A stretch of DNA of 64,000 nucleotides from Psettodes erumei (taxonomy: Eukaryota; Chordata; Actinopteri; Pleuronectiformes; Psettodidae). Shown here one piece after another: positions 1-12,714 of this stretch (position 1 is the first letter of the stretch; the number at the start of each line of letters is the position of its first letter). The position numbers were made by a program, and so were the translations under genes. The stretch lies in assembly GCA_016785225.1 (NCBI GenBank), contig JAFBJZ010000616.1, positions 2,469,001 to 2,533,000 on the forward strand, written 5' to 3'. The notes under the pieces were generated by a model. The model was not told the origin of the DNA. It saw nothing but the letters and a program-made list of their open reading frames with translations, and did no database searches.

Positions 1-269
1 ATTCTTAAAAGTAGACCATCATTGAGTTGGAAGAAAACCATACAGAAGTAACAAAAGCTCAGATATCATTTGATCTATTTTGTCATTGTATGGACTAAAA
101 AAGTTTGACAAATTAACTGGTAATGAACATAAGTGTTAGTTTAAGCTCTCTCTGAACTGTTTTTGTTTTTCCACCTCTCCACCTTGACCTGTTCCTGTAT
201 GATGGCAGAACCTGTGTGATATTCACCTCAACTTCTAAAACACAAACTTAAATCAAATATTTTCCTCAC

Positions 270-684
270 CTGCACAAACTCCAAACACTCTCTGATGTCC
301 TTGATCTCCTCCTGGTAGCCCTGGATCATCTTCTCCACCTTCTTTCTGTCCATGTTGGAGTGAACCGTGTCCGTGATGTTAGCCGTCGCCGAGGTGATGC
401 TGCCTGCCGTCGCCACGCCGATGCCCACCGCCGTGACGATGATGGAGGCACCGAAGGTGAAGGGTGCCAGGATGAGGCCAGTGATCGTGGCCACACTGCC
501 TGCCACGCTGGCCACGCCTCCGCCAACAGCGGCCGACACCGTTTTCTTGTGGAACTCATCCGCGGCGTCAGCCACGGCCATGAGCTCCAGGATGCGATGC
601 TGTAAGGACGCCCCCCGCTGATTGAAGAGATGCACAAAGAGGCGGGCTGCCATGTAGACACGGTCGGCCGCCTGCTCCACTGCC
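270..684 (-). other. ApoL-domain exon of paralogue A
   Basis: This 138-codon exon opens AVEQAADRVYMAARLFVHLF and carries the ApoL signature. There is an amphipathic N-terminal helix, then a long Gly/Ala-rich hydrophobic hairpin (GGGVASVAGSVATITGLI, then SIIVTAVGIGVATAG), and the conserved MDRKKVEKMI segment. It aligns residue for residue with the first half of the ApoL exon of paralogue B at 22486-23443. Here, however, it is cut by a donor (GTGCAG|GTGAGG) after CLEFVQ, whereas B reads straight on. The rest of the domain must therefore lie beyond the window edge. The exon is clearly more GC-rich than its flanks. Confidence 0.88.
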
Positions 685-3600
685 CTGGAGAGAGATGAGA
701 GCTGTCAGAGCAGAAACTCAGGAGATAAAATCGCCATGAACCTGAAATGACTGATGATCGATTCGTTGATAAGCAGAAAAATGGGATTGGCAACCTGCTG
801 ACCCAAGTTCCAAGATAAGCAGGACTGGAAATGGATGGATGGATATCTTGATCATTATTTAATATTTACTTGTGTTTGAAACAAATATAGAAAATAAATT
901 GTACACAATCTGAGGTTCCAGCTTCTCAAATGACTTCTCTGCGATAATAAAGCAGATACATTTGGGTTTGTAAATGTTGGTCAGATAAGACAGCTCAAGA
1001 TGTTACCTTGGGCACTGAGTTATAACTGGCATTTTTTCATTAGTTATAGATATTTTGTCAAGCAAATGATATAACCAATAAAAGGTTCATTGGTTGCAGT
1101 TCTAGTTGCTTGAGGCTAGCTCTATAAAACATCTGCATTTATCGTTAAACCCCGATGTAGAGAAATACCAGAAGAGGAAAAAAGAAATAAAAATAATATT
1201 CCCTGGGGAAATTTGAATTTTTTTTGCTTACATTTCCTCATCCTCCTGGAAATTGGACGTCTCATTCCACTCCGTCCAACCTGAAAACCAGCAGCAGAAG
1301 TATAGTTATATGAAACTGTGGGTGGTTTTTTTAGCTTTTAGTGATGATTTACTCATGATGTCTTTCACATTATATCAAAAAATTGGATAGGGACTATTTC
1401 CACAATTTGCTCTAGTGGAGTGATACAATACAGAAATATAAACAGTGTAAACCAAATGTTAATCTCCAAATGAAAGAGGTGAACACTTCTGCATCACACT
1501 AACCTTTCACCGTGTTCCACCACTCCATCAACTCATCATTTTCCTGAAAACGTGAAAAGATGCATGTCCATGAACAGGTTTTTGTTGCATATACTGTACA
1601 GTATTAAAAACCCCACAGAAAGGCAGTGAAACAAACCGGCTGAGATTCAGCAGGGTTGTCTCCAGTCGGGTAAGCTGCCATCTCCACAGGCAGGACCTCC
1701 ACCATGCTCTCCTGGAAAACAGACAGTGTCGTGCAATGATGTGCTGCAATTATGACTCCAACCAAACATCAAGATTTTTTTTTCCCCAGTTGTTTCCAAC
1801 GTGGTTTGACCAGCTAGATGAATGGTCCACAAAATGTCACACTGTATATTTGATATTAAAGGTTTACAGTTTTAGGCAGAGGCTTGGTTGGACCTTTGTA
1901 AACCCAGTTAAAATCTTTCCCCTGTGTATCTGCTAACCTGCGCTGGGTTCAACTCCTGCAGCTCCACGGCCTCCTCAATGATAGGCATCGTATCTGAAGT
2001 CTGTGCAGGAAAAACAAACAGTTCCTGCCCTTGAAGTTACTATGATACACTGATCTTATGCATGAAGAATAAAACCATTCATTATTTTTTTAAAAAAGAA
2101 AAAGTAAAGCATGTTTATATCCATATATGTGCATTTAACTTTATCTTATTCAGTGAAAGAACAAGAACAGGACGCAAAACAGAAATGTAACAGGAGATCA
2201 GTACGTACCTGGGAAGAAAAATTAACTTTGGGTATTTTGGGAATAGTTGTCTTGACTCGGAATGACACAACCTGAGGAAATGAAAAAAGACGTTGATATC
2301 AGTGTAAGTTTCCGGCTTAAACCACAGTAAAATGACTAATAAAATATTAGCTGCAATAAAATTCTTGCTTCAGTTACTTTCCATCAAGACCTTGAATGAT
2401 TTTTTAAAAATGTTTTAAAGAACTCACTCGTCTTTTCTTCTTGATCGTCCTCCGGCGTCTCAGCCCACCTCCTTCTGGTGCCTCCGTGTCCTCGCTTTCC
2501 TGCAACAGAGAGAAGGAATTTGAATAGCGGCTCCACAGAAACATGCAGGTGAACCAGGACTCCACATATAGGCCATACAAAACATGTCTGGTCCATATGT
2601 GGAAAATTTAGAGTGACACCAACTCAAATGCACAAACTGGAAATTAATCTATAATAAAAATCCTGTCCCTGGAGACATATCTTGCCTCTCAGGGTAGATG
2701 ATGTCATACCTGATGTTCCAGGGTTTTGTTCCTCCTGAAAATGCCAGTGAACCCCCCTTTTTTCTCCTGTTAAAACATCAAACATTTAAGTGGGTCACAA
2801 AAGTAACTGCTCATATAATCAAAACAGGTTGACATCATCCATAAGACTTACCTTTGCGGTGCTCGTAGCTTCAAAAATATTATCGGTACTGGCAGACAAT
2901 TCACGTTGTGCTGACAGATCCTCCTTAAAAAAAAACTATTATCAGCTTCTTTTACACAATTGTATTTTAAGTTAAGATTAATGTCAAAACAATTAAAAAT
3001 CCAGAAAACCAGTAAACAGAAATGATGACAGTCTATTTTACATGTTCATGTTGTAAAAAAAACAACAAAACTTGTATTTGAAGTGTACAGGGCTTTTCTA
3101 TGGTGTTCTTGTGGTCAATTTCTCAGAAGTACACAAATGTCTGCATTAACAAAATATCCTCATGACAGTTTACTGGCACTGCTGATGTCAGCTGTAAAGT
3201 TCGTCCACAGACTTCGGGCAGCTCTCACCTCAGCAGCGTCTGCCAGACTGTCCCAGCTGGACGACAGGTCCTTGCAGTCACTGAGAGGATCCTGGAGAAT
3301 AATGTCAAAGTTGTTTCACCACAATGTCATTCACTTAAAAAGGCAAATGAAAGCTTTACCAGACATCTAAACAACTAATAACTAATTGACATCAACACAA
3401 TTTAGTTAGTTATTTAGTCACCTTAGTGGCGATTGAGCGTGGAGCCGGCTTGGGGGACTTTTTGAAGATCCCTGCAAGTCCTCCTGTCTTCTCCTGACAT
3501 GTATAAACAAATCACACATTAATAATCAATAATCGGCAGCAGAGCACAGAGGCTGAGATTGTGATCAGATAACATTTCTACCTTTGTTGTGTTTGCTTCC

Positions 3601-6600
3601 AACAGATTTTCCCAGCTGGAAGATAATTTCTTATCCTCGCCAGAGTTTGATTCCTGAACACACAGACATGCAACAGAATAATCCTACATAAAAACACACA
3701 CAGTAAAGTCAAACGTTGTGCTATTATGTAAACTTTACGTAAAACTTTTTACTGAACCTCATCTGTTGTCCCCTCTGCTGGTTTTTGAGTCTTCTTAAAC
3801 ATCCCACTGAAAATACTTTTCTCCTGAAAGAAACAGGCAAATACATACACAGGTAAATTTTCTTTAACTCGTGTATTTAGGACTTCAGCATTTATGGCAT
3901 ATTGTTTAGTTTGCAGAGCTAATTAAGTGACTTGAATCCCCACAAATGTGATGCACTTAATGAATGATAACTTTAAAATATTTTAAGAAATGTTATACTG
4001 TATTTGTATGACATACAGTGTAGATGTAAATGAATTAGCTTAATGAATAATTCAAATATTCTTCATTTTACTTTAAACACACAGCAGCAGTTTTTAGAGT
4101 CATGTTTTTACGGCAGCTTAAAACCCAACATTTTCAACCCAGTACCTTGGTGCTGGTGTTTTCAGACAGACTCTCGTTGCTGGCCAACTTCTCCTCTTTG
4201 TCCTGAAACAAGAAGCAAAGAACCATGGATAGTCTGCTCAGGGTCAGTCTCCACGGACAGTGACGCTAACAGCATTGACATGCGCTCACCTCTGCAGTGA
4301 CCTCGTCTTTGGGCGTCTTCTTGAGGAGTCCACTGAACAGTCCTCCTTTCTCCTGACAAGCACAAACCACAGATGCATGAAAGGATGAGTGAAGTGACTC
4401 CAAATGACAACTCTACTGTATGTTAAAGAGAGAAGATCAAGACCCGAGAACAAAAGAAGAAGAAAGTGACAGGCGCCGACCTCGTCAAACAGGTTGTCGA
4501 TGCTGGATGATCTTTTGAATAAGCTGGACAGGCCTCCTTTCTTCTCCTGAAACACACGAGTCAGTTACTTCCTCTCAGCAAATATATTCAGGAACACAAT
4601 GTATCAAATCCAACTTGAGAGGATTTGTAAAATTAGCTATTCAGCACGATGAGAGCCAATTCATGCTCAGTGTACTCCTGACATGTCGCAAGCATCAGCA
4701 GTGGAAAGTAAACATTGATAATACCATATTAGATATTATATACTTAAAGGACATTTTGCTGGTACTTGTTCTGTGTCTTTACTTAAGGAGGCTTTTTAAT
4801 GCAGGCCTTTATACAGGACTTGTATCTTTGAGTATTTTTCTAGTGTAGTATTGGTATCTCTTCTACTACTGATAAATCCTGATTACTTTGCTTTAACATT
4901 TGTATTTTCCATTCAGTTTGTTATTATTATTATTATTATTATTTGGGTTTTATTTAGTTTTCTTCTGTAAAGCACTCTGTAACTTTTCTTAAATAAAAAT
5001 GCACTAAATGATTATTTTAGTCACATGCAGATTTGAACACAGCTGAATGTAATGAATGTCAACAGTTTACAGGAAACACAACCGTATCATCTCATACGAT
5101 CTGATTTGTTGATTGGATCTGGTTTGAGCTAATGTTGATAATGACAACAGCAGCCACAGTGTGACCAGATTTAAAAAAAAAAACCTTTCTAAAAGATATC
5201 AGCACCTTGGTGGTTGTGTCACTCAGATTCTCACAGCTCCCAGATAACTGATTTTCACTCTTCACCTCCTGCTCCTGGATTTAAACCAGAAAAGAGCAAA
5301 TATCAACATAGACTCCCAACCGGAGAGTTTAATTTAATATCAGGTTCAGTCACAGCACCTTGTCTGCTGCAGCGCCCTCTGCCGGTTTCTGCTGCTTCTT
5401 GAACATGTTGCTGAAAATACTTTTCTCCTGAAGATGATAATGTGGTGTCAGTGAGCGTTCTCCTCTGAAGACATTTTATACCTACAAGTCCTGCCGCTCA
5501 CCTTGGTGGCGTTATTCTCAGTCAGGTCATCAGTGCTGGCCGACAGCTCGCTCTGAGCCTCTCTGTCCTGAAACAGACACGTCGATGCTGTGTGAGACGG
5601 GTCAAATTGCGGTTTGAAAACTCTCTGAACGGAAGGGAACATTTAGTCACCGGTGACCCTGTCCTTTCTCCTGATGCTTTGGGCGTCTTTTTGCGGAGTC
5701 CGCTGAACAGCCCCGTACCTTTCTCCTGACGGAAGCAGACGAGAAGGAGGTTTCAGGAAGAGACTGAGCCCAGAGTTGAAATATTTCTACATTCAAAGCA
5801 GTTTTTGCTGAAAGGCCACTGAGCTGCGTGGATTTCATCTTGCTGACCTGTTTGTTCTCCAATAGATTTTCACTGCTGGCTGAAAGCTCATTATCAGGAC
5901 ACTCATCCTGTAAAGGGAATTAAAAGACAAAATCTGATGAAGCTGCATTTTAAAAAAGTTGTCATCTTCTTAAAGATAGAAATAATGTGAGACAAGACCT
6001 TGTTGTAAAACGTTTACTAGGCTGCGTACAAACTCAGTTTCTGCAAGAGTTTGATACTAACGGTACAATTTAAACACAATGAAGACATGCAAGCTAAGAG
6101 ATTTCATTCAAGAAAAAAGGTCCATATTTTGGAAAGTGATTCAGTTACCTCCTCAGCTTGAGCAGCTTCTGCAGGTTTCGATGATTTTTTGAACAGGCCA
6201 CTAAAGATTCCTCCTTTTTCCTGAAACGCAGAAGTAAGAAGATGTGTGCTCTCTCTTAAAGAGGAAGTTAAACTGAATTTGTTTTTAAATTGATGCTATA
6301 GTAAAAGGAAAACTCACCTTGGCGGTGTTCTCAGGCAGAGCTTCACTGCTGGCTAACAGCTCATCGTTTTGCATTTGTTTTTCCTGAGAAAAGTTAGAAG
6401 TAAATTACAAGCTGTTACAGATGACAGGTCTTTTTACATTACCACTAATATTTTACAGGCCATGCTTGTCTGAAATATGAGCCACATCCATGAAGATCAC
6501 GCATTTTTTTTTTTTTACCATAACAAGCACATGATGGAGTGACTTACTTCCTCTGCAGGAGGACCATCTGCAAGTCTGGATGACTTCTTGAACATTCCGC

Positions 6601-7543
6601 TGAATGCGCCGCCCTTCTCCTGAAATCAAATGACAAATGCTTCATAATATGTGCTTTATGATTATGTTCTATCTTCCACACAAAACACAATCAGTATAGA
6701 GCATATACTATAACTCATTCATCTACAATCAGAAAGAAATGCACCTACTAAGATGCAGCATGCATGATATAACATAAAATACAACTGCCAAACTCTATAA
6801 AGAAGCTTCAGGAGCTGAGTTCGCATTTTAAAAAGAAAAACATACTCAATTCAAATGGAATAAAAGCTACTGCGCATTAATATGATACGCTGCTTTCTCA
6901 GTCAATATGTTTTTTTCTTTCTTCCTTTGACAGTTGTATAAACTCACAGCTATTTCTGCATCTTAACCAGGTGCTGTCTACACTGTTAATGCTGCCTTCC
7001 AGACCAAGTCTCTCTTGAAAAAGAAACATCTATGTATCTCGACTGGACTTTTAGCTGGTTAAATAAAAGGAGAAATTAAAAAAACAAGGCTGTAACACCA
7101 AATCAATGTTTTTTTCATTACCACATTAGATTTGAGTCATTAGTGGAGCTGATACTACAAGTTGTTTTCATTATTAATTTTTCTGTTCCATCAATGATCG
7201 CTGAAAAAGTGACAAAAGCCTATCACAGTTTCCTGGGGCCAAAGACACTGACATCACTGTTGGTTTGGGCAACAGTCCTAAACCCAACCATATTCAGTTA
7301 CACCTTCACCATGCTGAAGCTGGAACCTGAGAATGTTTTTTTTTACTATTTTGCTAGAAAAAGAAAATAATCATTAAACAACTGATAATCTATAGCAGTT
7401 GCAGAATAATTTTCCCTCTGGTGATGAGTCTATTATCATAAACAATGATAACAGGACTCATGACTACAGCTAAAATGAGTAGTTGGCCAGTAGGACTCAT
7501 GCTTTCAAAAACCTCTGACATTGAACACATAGCTTACCCCAAA

Positions 7544-7594
<51 letters not shown>

Positions 7595-10500
7595 CTGGGC
7601 CATTAGTGTTATAGTTCATGAAAAGTGCAATAATTAATTTGAAAATGTTGATCTTTTAAAAATGTGCCATCTGCTACCCTTCAAATGAAGTGTACGACAG
7701 ACAGAAGACCGATGTCCGGACTGACCTTTGTGCTGGTGGCCTCAGTCAGACTGTCATTGCTGGCTGACAGGTCTTTCTGCACCGACAGGTTCTCCTGGAA
7801 CAAACAAACAAATATTTCAATGTACATCTGCGGCACAGTGGTGGACATACACAGAGCAGGTATCACGCTGGCTGTGCTCCATTTAGTCGTGCAGGGAAGG
7901 GCTATAATGACATGTGGATCACATGATGGGTCAGTGTATTTGCATGTAAGGATAGACCAATGTGACAAAGGCGGGATTAAAGCCTAATGAGAAAAGTTGT
8001 GTTAATAAAAAGGGGCCATGAGTCAGATGAGGAGTTAGGAGACTCCTCTTTATTAAGAGAGGAAACCATTTCAGTGAGCTGCTTCTTCAAACAGTGAGGG
8101 AAGGTGAATTTCTTTTCTCTCAGAAATAATACTTTTAGCTCTAACTTTCCAAACATTCAGGACTGCTGTGTCTCAAGCTGTTTCTCTGAGTGTGTGTGTT
8201 CAACACAGTAAAGCAGCTGTTTGGTTTTTCTGTACAGTGAGACAGGTCCGTTAAGAGTGTGTTTTAGTTTCTATACCTCTCCGGTGGTTTTGGGAGTTTT
8301 TTTGAGGAGTCCACTGAACAAACCACCTTTTCCTACAGAGAGAAGAGAAAACAGAAGATTCTCAGGAACTTCATCTCCCACCTACGGAACTACCTGAGCT
8401 CAGACGCCTTTTCACGTCGCCCTCGGTGACTCATGCAGCATCGGCAGGGCACGTCTGTCACGAGGACTCACCTTGTTGTCTGACAGGCTGTCGTTACTGG
8501 CAGAGAGTTCACCGCCGTGCAGCGGCTCTGCAGCCTGAACACAACAAAAATGTTAGCGGGCATGCACAGACATGAATCCAGTTCCAGACACACAAACTGA
8601 AGGAGACAGAGATTCAGGAATGTGTTTACATGTGTGAGAGGAACCTCGTTACTGCAGTGCCTGCGTTTATGAGCAGCTGATCTGTAATTCACCCACATGT
8701 TTTTAAATCAACTACATTAAATGTTGCAAAAGAAAACTGTTGAGATGATTGAAGGATGTTTTTTGTCAGAATATGGAGAGAACGACCCTCTGTAATGTGA
8801 AAGCAAACTTTTACACTGGACTTCTTTTTAAAATAATGACATGTTGAGACATTAATGTGAGCTGTATGTACAGTACGTAGATGTGTTACCTCCTCCAGTC
8901 GTGGCCCTTGAGACAGTTTGGGAGATTTCTTGAACATTCCACTGAAAACACCTCCTTTCTCCTGATACAAAGAGAGAAAAGTACTCCCTGATGTACTGTG
9001 TGTTGGTTTCAGGTTAAATCATTACACTCCTTCATATTGTATACAGAGGAGGAACATGCAAAGTTTTATTAAAAAGTTAATAATGGGAAGTTTGATCAAA
9101 AAAAAAAGTAACCTCTCTTCCTTTAGCGTTGCTGTTGTTCTCAGACAGGTTCTCAGTGCCGGCCCCCGGCTCACTCTGCAGAGACTCATCCTGAAACACA
9201 GTCACGAAACAGTGACGTCAGATGTGACAGAATGAGAATCAAAAAGTCCATTTGTATGATCAATCAAATACAGAAGTGAACACGTTCGGAAATGTTTTGA
9301 AATGTAAGAGGTCACAACTGGGGATGTAGTAAAGATTAAATACAGACTATTTATCCACATGATTATTTTAAAGTAAGCAACTTAACAACACAACACCTCC
9401 TATAATGTAATAACTGGTCGAGATGCAAAATGACCATTAACAATATGGATCTTGGATTTTGTGTTAAAACAATATGAGGGACAACATAAAAATATATACA
9501 CAATTCTGAAAAGTGAATAAAATTTGGAGGTGGAAGAGTTTAGTGGATTTAAATAAACTACATGTAAATGAGATATTTACAGTAGGTTTGTGGTAAATTC
9601 CAAGAGATAATGGGAATAAAAATTTGCTAATTGTACCAAAGAAGATCTCCGACATGTTTCATAGGTACAGGACCAAACAGTGTCTAAGATAAATAAATAA
9701 TACTGTACGTGTGGTGATTATTTTGTACAGGAGAGCTCACATGAAGTGACCAGCAGGGTTTCACTCACTAACACACCAACCTGTGGACTTTTAGTTGTAC
9801 TAACCTGGTTGTTATCCCAGTGACTCCAGCATGTTCACACACTGAACTGTAGTTTATGGCATTCATCTGCAGCTCATAACCATGAGCCCTAGTTTATTTC
9901 TTAATTATTTGTATTAATGCAATGGTGACTGCTTGAGTCTGTAAAACTGATCTTTTTTTAAGCGACAGTAAAATTTCAGCTGCTCCCACATTACCTGCCC
10001 AGGTGTCCCCTCTCCAGGAATCTTGGGAGACTTTCGGAGAATCCCGCTGAAAAATCCTCCTTTATCCTGGAGATGTCAGACCAATTAATTCAGTAGCTGT
10101 CACACAATGACAGTAAGCATAACTTTGCATCACAATTCTGTCGGGTAGAGGAATTCCTCGGAGCTCACCTTTGAGTTTTCAGACAGACTGTCGCTGCTGC
10201 CAGACAGATCACTGTGCACAGACTGTTGCTCCTGCAAACACACCAATTCAACACGATTAACAGGCTGCAGGTTTACACTTATATGACCTTGTTGGCTTTG
10301 TTTGAGGAGTTGTATAATGAACCTCTCCACCAACATCGCAGCACATAAACTGGCAGCTGTTTTTTTCCCCTTCACCTTGTCAGTCTGAGCACTGTCCGTC
10401 GGTTTTGGAGACTTCTTGAACATCCCACTGAAAATCCCTCCTTTCTCCTAACACAGGAAGAAGAAAGCACACAATCTGCTGTTGTAGATTCCTTCTTATC

Positions 10501-12673
10501 CAGGTGCGGTCAACGACAATCTGCTGTAAGTCTGTGTGTACACTGCAGTTCAAGATAACTTTATCTGTGCTCCTGCGGCCCGGAGCGGCTCACCTTGTTG
10601 TTTTCAGACAAGCTGTCACTGCTGGCCGACAGCTCCCTGCGAGCGCTCACATTCTCCTGAAACAAAGGAAAAAGTAACACAAAACACAACGATTCAAATA
10701 TATCTAAGGTCTTGGTTCTTCTTAACTTTAGACGGTGCCAGTCTAGTTGTTTCTCCCTGTTTTCACTTTTTTAATCTAAGGTAAGCTAACCCCCTGCTGA
10801 TACTTCATACCTAAAGCAGAGAGGGTCATTTTCCAAAAATGTCAAACTAGTAAACATTTTAGAAGCAGGAAGGCAGCTCACCTGTGCAGGTGTCTCTTCA
10901 GCAGGTTTGTTGGGTTTTTTAAGGATGCCTGAGAAGATTCCTCCCTTTTCCTGTAGAGAGATTTGTTTTTTTAAACTAAAGTATGGTGCAACACAATGAT
11001 GAATACTTTAATACTGTATAAAAATCTATTTTGCCCACTGGAATTTACATTTTAACACAGAATTAAACATGTGGCATTTCTCACAGATGTGCTGGTCATT
11101 GAAACGAGACTTACGTGGGACTGTTCAGATGTCTTCTCCTCGTCTTCCGTGTCTTCACGATCGCTGTCTGCCCTGCTGACCTGGCAGTGAATACAACAAT
11201 GAGCGGACGATCCTAACCGACTATTCAGTAAACCAAAGATTTGAAGTTACCATCAGAGCAGAAGATTTCTCTTTGGGTGTTTTCCGGAACATCCCAGCAA
11301 GCAGTCCTCCTTTGTCCTGAAGAAACATGGAGGAAAAGAAAAAGAAAAAGATGCTGTGTTTATCTGCACAGTCATGTTGCTCCTGTGTCATGTGTCAGTG
11401 TAGACTGAATATAAGCTTCTGAAAATAATTCCCCATGTAGCCTCCCTCGTTTTTAAACTATTTCTTGTGTATATAGAAAACCAAGTGCGATTTTTAATGG
11501 AATGAATTTCTGACCTTGTTGTTCTGATGTTAAACAATGATTCAGTAATGATTTGGTTTGTTTGGAAAAGCAGAAGCAGAACTGGCTTGTTAACCTGAGC
11601 AGTAGCAGATTACCACTTTAATGCTGTTGCCTTTCTCTCACCTGTTTGGGTTCTGCATTTTTTTCTTGCTTGTTTTTTTCCGTGGGCTTAACTGAGAGTT
11701 CATCCTCTGAGCTGGGAGCTGGACTCGGATCTCTGCCACTCTGAGAGAAGAGCAAACAGTCTTCAGCATGATATGATCATCCTGAATCTATCAATGAATA
11801 CAACTTGAAGAGAAGATCTAAGTTGTGTGCTTTAAAAAGGATCCTTCTCAAACCTTTCACCTCACCAGTGGTATTCACAGCTGCTTTACAAAAAACAGTT
11901 AAAGTTACAGGATCTCTTAAAAATTCAAACTCAAAAGTCCTAAAAGTTACATTTGCTGATAATTCTTTATAATGAATACATTAAAACCAGCAGGAAGCAA
12001 AAAAGGTGACTGAAAACAAATATCCAGTTTGGGAAAACAAGACAGGATATTGAAACATCAATACCTACTCCTCCATATACATATATTTAATATTCCATTA
12101 ATACCTTTATTTTGTGAGTCAAGAACAGAGAAAGATCAGGAATGACATGCAACAAAGATCCCAGACTGATCTGTGCAGTTCACAGTTGACACCTGAACCT
12201 CTAAGCCACCATAGCAGGAAAAGCCAAAAAGTAAACACTACACACAAAAACACCCGAGAGGTACTGACATAGTGTGAAATGTTTGAGCAATGAAGTTGAA
12301 GTATTCTTCAAGTAAAGCTCAGATGCATAGAGTGTCTACATACACTGTATGTGTCGACATTGTATGCATCTATTATCAAATTCTGTTTTAACATCAAATA
12401 ATACATGTGAATATCTTTGAAATTTTGAATCTATTAAAAACACACCGAACGCTCACAGATGCAGTTTCCGCCACCACCATTTAAACTGCTGTACTCTGAG
12501 TTAAGTGAACGAAGAGACGCGTGAGACCCTGAAGCCACCAGCAGAAACCACCAACCCAGACGCTGCTGCGTACCTTCGGTGACGACTTCAACTGCAAACC
12601 TTTCATCACTCCCTTCAGAACACCCTGTCAACCACAGGCACACGTCACGAAGGGGCCGATAACATCAGCGCGT

Positions 12674-12714
<41 letters not shown>

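Larger units (their letters stand above)
2710..11316 (-). repeat. Tandem array of alternating F and S coding exons, paralogue A
   Basis: Twenty-nine consecutive coding exons, nearly all 57-78 bp and phase 0/0, follow two templates. F exons read E-K-G-G-x-F-S-G-[ML]-[FL]-K-K-[ST]-P-K, basic and aromatic: 2710, 3422, 3758, 4290, 4481, 5359, 5651, 6149, 6548, 8277, 8890, 9995, 10376, 10882, 11251. S exons read E-L-S-A-S-[SN]-[DE]-S-L-[ST]-E-N, acidic and serine-rich: 2852, 3229, 3582, 4146, 5206, 5502, 5848, 6318, 7726, 8472, 9113, 10169, 10594. Mostly they alternate; 4290/4481 are two F in a row and 2852/3229 two S in a row. The exon at 11115 is an acidic, S-like outlier. Duplication of a two-exon, frame-neutral unit explains the pattern. 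Divergence between copies shows that most units are old. Confidence 0.88.

Noticed and set aside
326..793. 155-codon minus-strand frame overlapping the ApoL exon, Ser/Arg-rich
   Set aside because: It is the wrong frame of the GC-rich ApoL exon. The frame giving the ApoL hydrophobic hairpin is the real one.
2710..11316. Regularly spaced short repeats as a possible CRISPR-like array
   Set aside because: The repeated units are coding exons with splice sites, spacing is irregular, and this is a vertebrate genome.
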